DNA from: Zoogloea dura
Lineage (GTDB): Bacteria > Pseudomonadota > Gammaproteobacteria > Burkholderiales > Rhodocyclaceae
Assembly: GCF_012927165.1 (NCBI RefSeq)
Contig: NZ_JABBGA010000008.1
Location: 1 to 64,000 of the forward strand
Direction of reading: 5' to 3'
Length of the DNA: 64,000 nucleotides
Shown here: positions 17,708 to 26,335 of the stretch, piece after piece
Layout: each line of letters opens with the position of its first letter
Numbering within the stretch: position 1 is the first letter of the stretch
Translations under genes and position numbers: made by a program
The notes under the pieces: model-generated
Databases searched by the model: none
What the model saw: only the letters and a program-made list of their open reading frames with translations
Told to the model about the DNA's origin: nothing

Positions 17708-19836
17708 GGGGTGACTCCGGCGGGGAAACGCTGGGCGAGGTCGGCAAGGGCCTCCTCGATGGTCCGTGCGGCGGCATCGAGTTCTGCTTCGGTGATGATG
17801 AGGGGCGGCGCGAAGCGCAGCACCTTCTCGTGGGTGTCCTTGGTCATCAGGCCGCGGGCGAGCAGCCATTCGGCGGCGATGCGCGCGGGGACGCGGTGCG
17901 TGTCGAGCTCCAGTCCGATCATCAGGCCGCGCCCGCGCACCTCGCGGATCAGCGGGTTGTCGATGGCCTGCAGGCGGGCCAGGAAGCGGGCGCCCAGTTG
18001 CGCCGAGCGTTCGATGAGCCGCTCTTCGGTGAGCACGGCCAGGGCCTCTGTGGCCACGGCGGCGGCAAGCGGGTTGCCGCCGAAGGTGGAGCCGTGATCG
18101 CCCGGCTGAAAGACCTGCATGACGCGCTCGTCGGCCAGGAAGGCCGCCACCGGCAGCAGTCCGCCGCCCAGGGCCTTGCCCAGGATGACGCCGTCGGGGC
18201 GCACCCCTTCGTGCTCGCAGGCCAGCAGGCGGCCGCTGCGGCCGAGGCCGGTCTGCACTTCATCGGCGATCAGCAGCACGTCGTGGCGGCGGCAGATCTC
18301 GGCGCAGCGGGCCAGCCAGCCGGCCGGCGGGATCACGATCCCGCCCTCGCCCTGGATGGGTTCGAACAGGAAGGCGGCTGTGTGCGGTGTGATGGCCGCC
18401 TCGAGCGCGTCGGCGTCGCCGAAGGGGATGCTGCGGAAGCCCGGCGTCAGGGGGCCGAAGCCATGGCGGTACTGCTCCTCGCTGGAAAAGCTGACGATGG
18501 TGGTGGAGCGGCCGTGGAAGTTGTTGTCGCAGACAATGATCTCGGCCTGGCCGTCGGGCACGTGCTTGATGGTGTGGGCCCACTTGCGGGCGGCCTTGAG
18601 GGCCGTCTCGACAGCCTCCAGGCCGGTGTTGACGGGCAGGGCCCGGTCGTAGCCGAGGAGGGCGGACAGTTGCTCCAGAAGCAGGGGCAGGCGGTCGTTG
18701 GAATAGGCGCGGGACGTGAGGGCCAGGCGCCCGGCCTGCTCGGTGAGGGCCTTCACCAGGCGAGGATGGCTGTGGCCGAAGCTGACTGCCGAGTAGGCGC
18801 TCATCATGTCCAGGTAGCGGTGGCCGTCCACGTCCCACAGCCAGACGCCCTCGCCGCGGCTGAAGACCACCGGCAGGGGCGCGTAGTTGCGGGCCCCGAA
18901 GAGCTCCTCGCGCTGGCGCAGGACCAGGCTGGTCGGGCCGAGCGCGGCGGCGGCCAGTTCGACGACCCGGCGCGCGCCGCTGCCGTCCCGGTCCCGCTCC
19001 GGGACGTACTCGACGATCTCGAAGGCCAGCAGGTCGGCGCAACTGCGCAGGCAGTGGAGGCTGTCGGTGAGCGCCTGGGGGTCTAGCCCGTCCGGCACCA
19101 GGCAGGTGGTGGCGGGCAGGCTGGCGCAATCCATGCTGTCCAGGTCCACCGACACGCCGAAGCCGGCGGTGCCCTCGCGGGCAATGGCCAGCGCGTCGGC
19201 CAGTACGGCGGGCAGGCCGCGCCGCTTGACCTCGGGCATGTAGAAGATGCGCACGCCGAGGCGTTCCAGCAGCGCTTTTTCTTCCGGCTCCCAGGAGCGG
19301 GCACCGACGATGGCGACGTGGGCTGGGTCCAGGTGGGGGCCGGGCAGCCCGGTGAGGCTCTCGTCGCCAACGCCGAGCAGTGCTGCCAGGGGCATGCCGT
19401 GGATGTTGCCGCTGTGGGTGGTCCGGTCGGTGTGGGCGTCCAGGTGGGCGTCGATCCAGATCAGGCCGAGCCTGCCGCGTGCTCCGAGAGTCCGGGAGAC
19501 ACCGCGCCAGGTGCCGGCCGCGATGGCGTGGTCGCCACCGAGCACCAAGGGAAGCTGGCCCGCCTGGCAGATGGCGGCCACTTCGTCGGCGAGGTCGTGG
19601 AGCAGAGCGCTCATGGTGCCGAGGCGTTCCTGCAGGGGCGGCTGCGGCGGCTTGGGGGCCGAGGGCTCGAGCAGGGTCTGCCACTGGGCGGGGATGCCGC
19701 GCTTGCGCAGCTGGTCGTCGATCCGGCCCTCCTTGAGGGCACGCGGGCCGGCGGCGGGGCCGAAGATCGGGGCGCCGAGACAGGAACCGACACCGATGAT
19801 GCGGACCGGGCGGGGGGGCGCGAGCGGGGCGGGCAT
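17704..19836 (-). CDS. Fusion protein: arginase + ornithine aminotransferase
   Basis: This 710-residue continuous protein carries two complete enzymes. Residues 1 to about 305 are a ureohydrolase of the arginase family with all six expected manganese ligands: H103 (GGDHA), D129, H131 and D133 (DAHLDAHT), D231 and D233 (SVDLDSMD). Residues about 306-710 are a fold-type I class III aminotransferase resembling ornithine aminotransferase, with NTGLEAVE, the cofactor aspartate D525 (ADEVQTGLGR) and the PLP lysine K554 (ILGKALGGG). Together they would convert arginine to urea plus ornithine, then ornithine to glutamate semialdehyde. There is almost no linker. The ATG at 19836 is favoured by AAAGGA six bases upstream; an ATG at 19842 is possible. 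Confidence 0.88.
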   Translation of the reverse strand: MPAPLAPPRPVRIIGVGSCLGAPIFGPAAGPRALKEGRIDDQLRKRGIPAQWQTLLEPSAPKPPQPPLQERLGTMSALLHDLADEVAAICQAGQLPLVLGGDHAIAAGTWRGVSRTLGARGRLGLIWIDAHLDAHTDRTTHSGNIHGMPLAALLGVGDESLTGLPGPHLDPAHVAIVGARSWEPEEKALLERLGVRIFYMPEVKRRGLPAVLADALAIAREGTAGFGVSVDLDSMDCASLPATTCLVPDGLDPQALTDSLHCLRSCADLLAFEIVEYVPERDRDGSGARRVVELAAAALGPTSLVLRQREELFGARNYAPLPVVFSRGEGVWLWDVDGHRYLDMMSAYSAVSFGHSHPRLVKALTEQAGRLALTSRAYSNDRLPLLLEQLSALLGYDRALPVNTGLEAVETALKAARKWAHTIKHVPDGQAEIIVCDNNFHGRSTTIVSFSSEEQYRHGFGPLTPGFRSIPFGDADALEAAITPHTAAFLFEPIQGEGGIVIPPAGWLARCAEICRRHDVLLIADEVQTGLGRSGRLLACEHEGVRPDGVILGKALGGGLLPVAAFLADERVMQVFQPGDHGSTFGGNPLAAAVATEALAVLTEERLIERSAQLGARFLARLQAIDNPLIREVRGRGLMIGLELDTHRVPARIAAEWLLARGLMTKDTHEKVLRFAPPLIITEAELDAAARTIEEALADLAQRFPAGVTP

Positions 19837-19914
19837 GATCATTCCTTTGACGCAGGGCGAAGCCGCGATGGCGGCGGGCTTATGACGCTTGGAGCACGGG
19901 GTGCTCCGCTTCGT

Positions 19915-21450
19915 TCAGTACAGCCAGCGCCAGGCTTCGAGCGTTGCGAGGCCGCCGAGCAATACCGCACAGGCAGCCAGCCAGAGGCGGGTGAGGCGCG
20001 CCTCGGCGGCGAGACGGGCGAGCTCGTCCCGGGTGCCGTCGTCCCGCGGGGTGGCCAGGGCCTGGTGCACCAGGCGCGGCAACTGGGGCAGGGTGGCGGC
20101 CCAGGAGGGGGCCTCGTCGCGGGCGTGGCGCAGGAAGGCACGCCAGCCGATCTGGTCGTTCATCCAGCGTTCGAGGAAGGGTTTGGCGGTTTTCCACAGG
20201 TCGAGGTCCGGATCCAGCTGGCGGCCGAGGCCCTCGATGTTGAGCAGGGTTTTTTGCAGCAGTACGAGCTGGGGCTGGACTTCCATCTCGAAGCGCCGGG
20301 CGGTCTGGAACAGGCGCAGCAGGGTCTTGCCGAAGGAGATGTCCTTCAGCGGCCGGTCGAATATGGGCTCGCAGACGGCGCGGATGGCCCCTTCGAACTC
20401 GTCCACCCGGGTGTGCGCCGGCACCCAGCCGGCCTCGATGTGGGCCAGGGCGACGCGCCGGTAGTCGCGCTGGAAGAAGGCCAGGAAGTTGGTGGCCAGG
20501 TACTTCTTGTCGGAGTCGTTGAGGCTGCCGATGATGCCGAAGTCGAGGGCGATGTAACGCCCGCGGGTGGGGCCCTCGGTGGCCACGAAGATATTGCCCG
20601 GGTGCATGTCGGCATGGAAGAAGCCGTCGCGGAACACCTGCGTGAAGAAGATCTCCACGCCGGCCCGGGACAGAGCCTTGAGGTCCACGCCGTGGGCCTT
20701 GAGCGCGTCGAGCTGGGAGATCGGCACGCCTTTCATGCGCTCCATGACCATCACGCCGGTGGTGCAGAAGTCCCAATGCACCTCGGGCACCACGAGCAGC
20801 TCGGAGTCCTTGAAGTTGCGCCTCAGCTGCGAGCAGTTGGCCGCCTCGCGCATCAGGTCGAGTTCGTCCCGGAGGTACTTGGAGAACTCGGCGACGACCT
20901 CCCGCGGCTTCAGGCGGCGGCCTTCCGGCCACACCTTCTCGAGCACCGTGGCGGCTGCGTCGAGCAGGGCCAGGTCGTGGGCGATGACCGGGGCGATGCC
21001 AGGGCGCAGGATCTTCACCGCCACTTCGGTGCCGTCGGGCAGCTGGGCGAAGTGCACCTGGGCGATGGAGGCGGAGGCGACGGGCTCCCGGTCGAAGCGG
21101 GCGAAGACCTCATCGGCGGGGCGGCCGTAGGCTTCCTGCAGCTGGGCCAGCGCTTCCGCGCTGGAAAAGGGCGGGACCCGGTCCTGCAGGCGTGCCAACT
21201 CCTCGGCGATGGCCGGCGGCAGCAGGTCGCGGCGGGTGGACAGCATCTGCCCGAACTTAACGAAGATCGGGCCGAGGGATTCGAGGGCCTGGCGCAGGCG
21301 GGCGCCGGAGGGCTGGTCGAAGGTCCGGCGGAAACGCGTCAGTCGCGCCAGCCAGGCCAGGCGGCCGGACGGCTCGTTGGTGAGGATCATCTGGTCGAGC
21401 CCGTATTTCAGGCTGACGGAAATGATCTTGACGAGTCGGAAGAGGCGCAC
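19915..21450 (-). CDS. ubiB: UbiB, ubiquinone biosynthesis protein kinase-like ATPase
   Basis: This 511-residue member of the ABC1/ADCK/UbiB atypical kinase family is needed for ubiquinone synthesis in proteobacteria. Visible elements are the family-specific [15 protein letters not shown], the ATP lysine in [19 protein letters not shown] for the catalytic loop and ALDFGIIG for the metal site, with a hydrophobic C-terminal membrane anchor. I chose the GTG at 21450 because it aligns with usual UbiB N termini; a TTG at 21504 is the upstream alternative. The other ubi genes are not in this window. Confidence 0.92.
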   Translation of the reverse strand: MRLFRLVKIISVSLKYGLDQMILTNEPSGRLAWLARLTRFRRTFDQPSGARLRQALESLGPIFVKFGQMLSTRRDLLPPAIAEELARLQDRVPPFSSAEALAQLQEAYGRPADEVFARFDREPVASASIAQVHFAQLPDGTEVAVKILRPGIAPVIAHDLALLDAAATVLEKVWPEGRRLKPREVVAEFSKYLRDELDLMREAANCSQLRRNFKDSELLVVPEVHWDFCTTGVMVMERMKGVPISQLDALKAHGVDLKALSRAGVEIFFTQVFRDGFFHADMHPGNIFVATEGPTRGRYIALDFGIIGSLNDSDKKYLATNFLAFFQRDYRRVALAHIEAGWVPAHTRVDEFEGAIRAVCEPIFDRPLKDISFGKTLLRLFQTARRFEMEVQPQLVLLQKTLLNIEGLGRQLDPDLDLWKTAKPFLERWMNDQIGWRAFLRHARDEAPSWAATLPQLPRLVHQALATPRDDGTRDELARLAAEARLTRLWLAACAVLLGGLATLEAWRWLY

Positions 21451-21532
21451 GGCGGCAGGCGAAAAGGAAAACGCGGATTGTGCCCGTAAAGGGCGGTGGC
21501 GCAAAGCGCGGGGCCGGATCGCCCGGCCCGGA

Positions 21533-22207
21533 TCAGGGCTTGCGCCTGGCGCGCTGCAGCGTGGGTTCCGGTGCCGTGGGCACCGCAGCAGGAGCGGCCC
21601 CCGGCATGGGCGCCGCTCCGCCCGGATTGACCTGCTCGGTCAGCCAGCGCACGGCCTGCCGGATGTCCTTCTTGAGCGCCTCGTCCTCGGCGGAGCTGCC
21701 GAAATTCAGGCTGGCCATGCCAGTGGCGTCCACGAAGAAGCCCGGTACCCGCCATTCCCGCTCCACGACGAAGAGATGGTCGTCGTCCCGGAAGACCTTC
21801 TGGGCGATCACGTAGCCGTAGTCGCGGCCGTTGAAGGTGCCGCAGTAGGCGCTGCGGGTGGCGTGGGGCAGGCCCTCGCGCACGCCGGCCACCAGGCCGC
21901 TGGTGGTGAATCCGCGGCAATGCCCTGCAAGTCCGGTGGCGATGTGGCCGAGGTAGGTCTCCGGCGACATGTCTGGGGCCTTGAAACGCTGGATGAGGAT
22001 GCGCTCGCGGTAGTCCTCGACCCCTTGTCCGCGGGGGATGTACTCCTCGTGGCGGACACCCTTGCCCTCCCGCAGGTCGACGATGCGCCAGCCCTGGCCG
22101 GCAGGCAGGGGTACCTGCCAGTGCAGGGTGGGGGGCTCGGCCATGGCTCCGGTGCAGGTCAGGAGCGCGGCGAGAAATGTCGAAAGGTGCAGGAGGCGGA
22201 GGCGCAT
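21533..22207 (-). CDS. Uncharacterised exported protein
   Basis: This 224-residue protein has an N-terminal signal peptide ([20 protein letters not shown], likely cut after AMA). It then has a soluble domain with two cysteines in the motif regions GHCRGF and AYCGTFNG, which may form a disulfide in the periplasm, and an alanine/proline-rich basic tail. I do not recognise a family. It is divergent from argS and upstream of ubiB on the same strand. Confidence 0.65.
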   Translation of the reverse strand: MRLRLLHLSTFLAALLTCTGAMAEPPTLHWQVPLPAGQGWRIVDLREGKGVRHEEYIPRGQGVEDYRERILIQRFKAPDMSPETYLGHIATGLAGHCRGFTTSGLVAGVREGLPHATRSAYCGTFNGRDYGYVIAQKVFRDDDHLFVVEREWRVPGFFVDATGMASLNFGSSAEDEALKKDIRQAVRWLTEQVNPGGAAPMPGAAPAAVPTAPEPTLQRARRKP

Positions 22208-22339
22208 GGGGTGCTCCGGTTTGGACGGGATGATCAATATCACGTTCTGCAGGCGGCGAATGCTGCGTTTTTTACCACGTTCGTCGCACTTTGTTACCGC
22301 ATGCTTCCTGGTGCACAGCCGGTCGGGGCCCCTCTTGGA

Positions 22340-22345
22340 TATAAT
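22340..22345 (+). promoter_or_regulatory. Candidate -10 element for argS
   Basis: A perfect TATAAT lies 27 bases before the argS start. I see no convincing -35 hexamer at the right spacing, so this is tentative. Confidence 0.3.
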
Positions 22346-22372
22346 CCTGTGCTTTTAGTCGCAGTATTCCCC

Positions 22373-24106
22373 ATGAGCGCCGATCAGAAGACCCAGCTTG
22401 CCGAACTCCTGCGTGCCGCCCTCCTTAGCGTGGCGCCCGAGCAGGCCGAAACCCCGATCAACCTGGAGCGGCCCAAGCAGGCCGGCCACGGGGACTTTGC
22501 AAGCAACCTGGCACTTCAGCTGGCCAAGCCCCTCAAGCGCAATCCGCGCGACCTGGCCAACCTGCTGCTGGCCGAGCTGCCCAAGTCCGGGCTGATCGCC
22601 AAGGCCGAGGTGGCCGGCGCCGGCTTCATCAATTTCACCCTGGTCTCCGACGCCAAGACCGCCGTCGTGGCGGCCGTTCTGGGGGCGGGTGAAGGCTTCG
22701 GCCGGGGCGTCAAGAGCGGGGTCAGGGTGCAGGTGGAGTTCGTTTCCGCCAATCCTACCGGGCCGCTTCACGTCGGTCACGGCCGCGGTGCAGCGTATGG
22801 TGCGTCCCTTTCCGACGTACTGGACTTCGCCGGCTTCGAGGTGACCCGCGAGTACTACATCAATGATGCCGGCCGGCAGATGGACATCCTGGCGCTGTCC
22901 ACCTGGCTGCGTTATCTCGATCTCTTCGGCATCGCCATCCCCTTCCCGCCCAACGCCTACCAGGGCGATTACGTCAAGGACATGGCGGCGCAGATCAAGG
23001 AGTCCCATGCCGACCGCTTCGCCCGGGTGAGCGCTGCCGCCGTGCTGGCCGATGCGCCCTCGGTCGAGGCCGACAAGGAAGGCCACCTGGATGCCCTGAT
23101 CGCCAACGCCAAGGCCCTGCTCGGCTCCGACTACGCATGGGTGCACGGCTTTGCCCTCACCGAGCAGCTCGGTGACGGCCGCGAGGACCTGGAAGGCTTC
23201 GGCGTGACCTTCGACAAGTGGTTCTCCGAGCGCTCCCTGTTCGACACCGGCCTGGTCGAGAAGGCCGTGGCCGAGCTCGAGGCTCGTGGTCACCTGTACG
23301 TGCAGGACGGTGCCAAGTGGTTCCGCTCCACCGCCTTCGGCGACGAGAAGGACCGCGTCGTGCAGCGCGAGAACGGCCTGTTCACCTACTTCGCCTCCGA
23401 CATCGCCTACCACGCCAACAAGTACGAGCGCGGCTTCGACCGCATCATCGACATCTGGGGCGCCGACCACCACGGTTACATCCCCCGCGTCAAGGGCGCG
23501 CTGCAGGCGCTCGGCCTGCCGCCCGAGAAGCTCGACGTGGCGCTGGTGCAGTTTGCGGTGCTGTACCGGGATGGCCAGAAGGCTGCCATGTCCACCCGCT
23601 CCGGCGAGTTCGTCACCCTGCGCGAACTGCGCAACGAGGTCGGCAACGACGCCTGCCGCTTCTTCTACGTGCTGCGCAAGGCTGACCAGCACCTGGACTT
23701 CGACCTGGACCTGGCCAAGAGCCAGAGCAACGAGAACCCGGTCTATTACATCCAGTACGCCCATGCCCGCCTGTGCTCGGTGCTCAACCAGTGGAACGGT
23801 GTGCTTGCCGACCTGGCCGAGGCCGATCTGTCGCGCCTCGACAACGAGCGTGAGCTGGCCCTGTGTGCCCGACTCACGGCTTTCCCGGAAGTCGTCCAGA
23901 ACGCGGCGTCCGACTACGCGCCGCACCAGATCGCCTTCTACCTCAAGGACCTGGCCGGCGAGTTCCACAGCTACTACAACGCCGAGCGCATGCTGGTGGA
24001 CGACGAGGCGCTCAAGCAGGCCCGCCTTGCGCTGGCCGCCGCCGTGCGTCAGGTCATCCGCAACGGCCTGCGCCTGCTGGGTGTTTCCGCGCCCGATTCC
24101 ATGTAA
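22373..24106 (+). CDS. argS: Arginyl-tRNA synthetase
   Basis: This 577-residue class I aminoacyl-tRNA synthetase charges tRNA-Arg. It has the N-terminal ArgRS-specific domain, the HIGH signature as NPTGPLHVGHGRG, a KMSKS-loop equivalent reading AAMSTRSGEF, and the all-helical DALR anticodon-binding domain at the C terminus (VIRNGLRLLGV). The ATG at 22373 gives the normal beginning. It leads a run with a SPOR-domain gene, dsbA and an SDR gene, an order I associate with Betaproteobacteria. Confidence 0.96.
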   Translation: MSADQKTQLAELLRAALLSVAPEQAETPINLERPKQAGHGDFASNLALQLAKPLKRNPRDLANLLLAELPKSGLIAKAEVAGAGFINFTLVSDAKTAVVAAVLGAGEGFGRGVKSGVRVQVEFVSANPTGPLHVGHGRGAAYGASLSDVLDFAGFEVTREYYINDAGRQMDILALSTWLRYLDLFGIAIPFPPNAYQGDYVKDMAAQIKESHADRFARVSAAAVLADAPSVEADKEGHLDALIANAKALLGSDYAWVHGFALTEQLGDGREDLEGFGVTFDKWFSERSLFDTGLVEKAVAELEARGHLYVQDGAKWFRSTAFGDEKDRVVQRENGLFTYFASDIAYHANKYERGFDRIIDIWGADHHGYIPRVKGALQALGLPPEKLDVALVQFAVLYRDGQKAAMSTRSGEFVTLRELRNEVGNDACRFFYVLRKADQHLDFDLDLAKSQSNENPVYYIQYAHARLCSVLNQWNGVLADLAEADLSRLDNERELALCARLTAFPEVVQNAASDYAPHQIAFYLKDLAGEFHSYYNAERMLVDDEALKQARLALAAAVRQVIRNGLRLLGVSAPDSM

Positions 24107-24124
24107 TTCCCGGACCCGCCGTTC

Positions 24125-24859
24125 ATGAGTCGCGATCTCAAGCCACGCCTGCAGACCAAAAAGCCCAAATCGGGCAGCCGGGGCAGCACCCTGGTCGGTA
24201 TCTTTGTCGGCCTGATCCTCGGTGCGCTGGTGGCGGCGGGGATTGCCCTTTATTTCACCACCTCCTCGCCCTTCCAGAAGCCCAAGCCCGAAGAAAAGCC
24301 GGTCGTGGTGCCGCCGCCCAAGCCCCAGGCAACCGAGCCGATCGCGCTGCCCGGCAAGGCTGGCGACAAGCCGGTCGAGAAGCCCCGCTTCGACTTCTAC
24401 AACGTCCTGCCGAAGGGCTCGGATGCCTTGCCGGCACCTTCCAGACCGGAAGAGACCACCGAGGTGGTCAAGCCGGCCAGGCCGGAAAAGAGTGACAAGG
24501 CTGATAAGGGCGACAAGCCGGCCGACCTCCCGCGGGACGCCGCTGAAAGGGCCAAGGCGGAGGCCGCCCTGCTCGACAAGCCGGTGGTGCCCGAAAAGTT
24601 CTACCTGCAGGCGGGCGCCTTCGAGGATCCGTCGGAGGCTGACAACCTCAAGGCGCGTCTTGCGTTGATGGGGGTGGAGGCCAGCGTGCAGAAGGTGGAG
24701 TTGCCCGAGAAGGGCACCCTCCACCGGGTCCGGACCGGTCCCTACCTGGGCCAGGATGAAATGAACAAGGCGCTCCAGCAGCTGTCGGGCGCCGGCATCA
24801 AGGCTGCCATCATCAAGATCAAGCCGAAGGAACCAAAGCTGGCCGGCCCCGCTCAATAA
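24125..24859 (+). CDS. SPOR-domain protein (FtsN-like)
   Basis: This 244-residue bitopic inner-membrane protein has a short basic cytoplasmic head, one membrane helix (about residues 23-44), a long Pro/Lys-rich periplasmic linker, and a C-terminal SPOR domain starting near KFYLQAGAFEDPSEADNLKA. SPOR domains bind denuded peptidoglycan at the division septum. This architecture is that of FtsN-like division proteins. It sits 18 bases after argS. Confidence 0.88.
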   Translation: MSRDLKPRLQTKKPKSGSRGSTLVGIFVGLILGALVAAGIALYFTTSSPFQKPKPEEKPVVVPPPKPQATEPIALPGKAGDKPVEKPRFDFYNVLPKGSDALPAPSRPEETTEVVKPARPEKSDKADKGDKPADLPRDAAERAKAEAALLDKPVVPEKFYLQAGAFEDPSEADNLKARLALMGVEASVQKVELPEKGTLHRVRTGPYLGQDEMNKALQQLSGAGIKAAIIKIKPKEPKLAGPAQ

Positions 24860-24887
24860 ATCCTTTGAAGAACCAGGAGAATCCGTA

Positions 24888-25511
24888 ATGCAGCGTCGTG
24901 ACGTCCTCAAGCAGTTTTCCGCTCTTGCCGCCCTCGGCAGCCTCGGCCTGCCCGCGCTGGCCCAGGGCAGTGGCTTCGAGACGCTTCCCCAGCCCCTGCC
25001 GACCGATGCCAAGGGCAAGGTCGAGATCCTCGAGTTCTTCCACTACGGCTGCCCCCACTGCAAGGCCTTCGACCCCCTGCTGGAGATCTGGGTCAAGAAG
25101 CTGCCCGCCGACGTGGCCTTCCAGCGGGTGCCGGTGACCTGGGGCAATCCCCAGCTGACGGGGCTTGCCAAGCTGCATCTGACCCTGGCGGCGACGGGCG
25201 ACCTGGGCCGCCTCCATGGCCAGGTGTTCGATGCGGTTCAGACTGACAAGCTGCCGCTGCACACCGAAGCTGCAGCCCAGGAGTGGGCAGTCAAGAAGGG
25301 TGTGGACGCCAAGAAGTTTGCCGACGCCTACAAGTCCTTCGGCGTGCAGGTGGCTCTGCAGCGCGTGCAGAAGGTCGAGCGCGACTACAAGATCCAGGGT
25401 GTGCCGACCCTCGCGGTGGATGGCAAGTACATCACCTCGGGCTCCATCGCCGGCACCCACGAGAATGCCCTCAAGGTGGCCGATCAGCTGATCGCCAAGT
25501 CCCGCAAGTAA
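24888..25511 (+). CDS. dsbA: Periplasmic thiol:disulfide oxidoreductase DsbA
   Basis: This 207-residue thioredoxin-fold oxidant introduces disulfides into exported proteins. The active site reads CPHC within HYGCPHCKAF (residues around 51-60), and the cis-proline loop GVPTLAVDG is present. The export signal begins MQRRDVLKQFSALAALG, in which RRDVLK resembles a twin-arginine motif, unusual for a DsbA that normally goes through Sec. An AGGAGA site lies seven bases before the ATG. The gene follows the SPOR gene closely. Confidence 0.92.
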   Translation: MQRRDVLKQFSALAALGSLGLPALAQGSGFETLPQPLPTDAKGKVEILEFFHYGCPHCKAFDPLLEIWVKKLPADVAFQRVPVTWGNPQLTGLAKLHLTLAATGDLGRLHGQVFDAVQTDKLPLHTEAAAQEWAVKKGVDAKKFADAYKSFGVQVALQRVQKVERDYKIQGVPTLAVDGKYITSGSIAGTHENALKVADQLIAKSRK

Positions 25512-25561
25512 TTATTCCTGTGCGCGCCTCCCGTTTCCGGGGGGGCGCTGCTGTCTTTTCC

Positions 25562-26329
25562 GTGACCCTGCGCGTATTCATCACCGGTGCCTCCAGCGGT
25601 ATCGGAGCGGCCTTGGCCCGGCACTACGCGGCCAGGGGGGCCACCCTTGGCCTGGTGGCCCGGCGTGAGTCCGTCCTGCATGGCCTGCTTGCCGAACTGC
25701 CCGGCGAGCACGCCGTGTATTCCCTCGATGTGGCGGACAGCCCTGCAGTGGCCGAGGCCGCACGGGATTTCATCCGCCGCTTTGGCGTGCCCGACGTGGT
25801 GATCGCCAACGCCGGAGTGTCGGTTGGCACCTTGACCGAGGAGGCGGGCGACCTGCAGGCCTTCGAGCGGGTCATGCGCACCAATGTGCTGGGCCTGGTG
25901 GCCACCCTGCAGCCCTTCGTCATCCCCATGCGGCGGCGCGGCAGTGGCCGCCTGGTGGGCATCGCCTCGGTGGCCGGCATCCGCGGTCTGCCGGGAGCGG
26001 GGGCCTACAGCGCCTCCAAGGCGGCCGTCATCGCCTGCCTCGAGAGCCTGCGGGTCGAGTTGCGCGGCACCGGAGTGAAGGTGGTCACCATCGCACCGGG
26101 CTACATCGAGACGCCGATGACCGCGGTCAATTCCTATCCGATGCCCTTCATGCTGCCCGCCGACGAGGCCGCCCGGCGTTTTGCCCGGGCGATCGAGGCC
26201 GGCGTGTCCTACACCGTCATTCCCTGGCAGATGGGCTTGGTGGCCAGGCTACTGCGTCTGTTGCCCAATCCGCTGTACGACTGGCTCTTCGCCCGGGCGG
26301 GGCGCAAGCCGCGGGGCCTGCGTCTGTAG
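25562..26329 (+). CDS. Short-chain dehydrogenase/reductase
   Basis: This 255-residue Rossmann-fold oxidoreductase has the NAD(P)-binding motif TGASSGIGAALA, the NAG motif in VIANAGVS, the catalytic serine in GIASVAGIRG, and the YxxxK pair in YSASKAAV. The segment after the active site (PGYIETPM) is classical SDR. The substrate is not readable. R residues after the first strand (ARRES) suggest NADPH preference. The GTG at 25562 fits the fold start; no ATG is available near it, and the ribosome-binding site is weak. Confidence 0.85.
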   Translation: MTLRVFITGASSGIGAALARHYAARGATLGLVARRESVLHGLLAELPGEHAVYSLDVADSPAVAEAARDFIRRFGVPDVVIANAGVSVGTLTEEAGDLQAFERVMRTNVLGLVATLQPFVIPMRRRGSGRLVGIASVAGIRGLPGAGAYSASKAAVIACLESLRVELRGTGVKVVTIAPGYIETPMTAVNSYPMPFMLPADEAARRFARAIEAGVSYTVIPWQMGLVARLLRLLPNPLYDWLFARAGRKPRGLRL

Positions 26330-26335
26330 CCCGGG

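Noticed and set aside
19318-21489. A 723-residue plus-strand frame opposite the fusion gene and ubiB
   Set aside because: It runs antisense across two well-supported genes, has a repetitive Gly/Gln/Glu composition and no domain.
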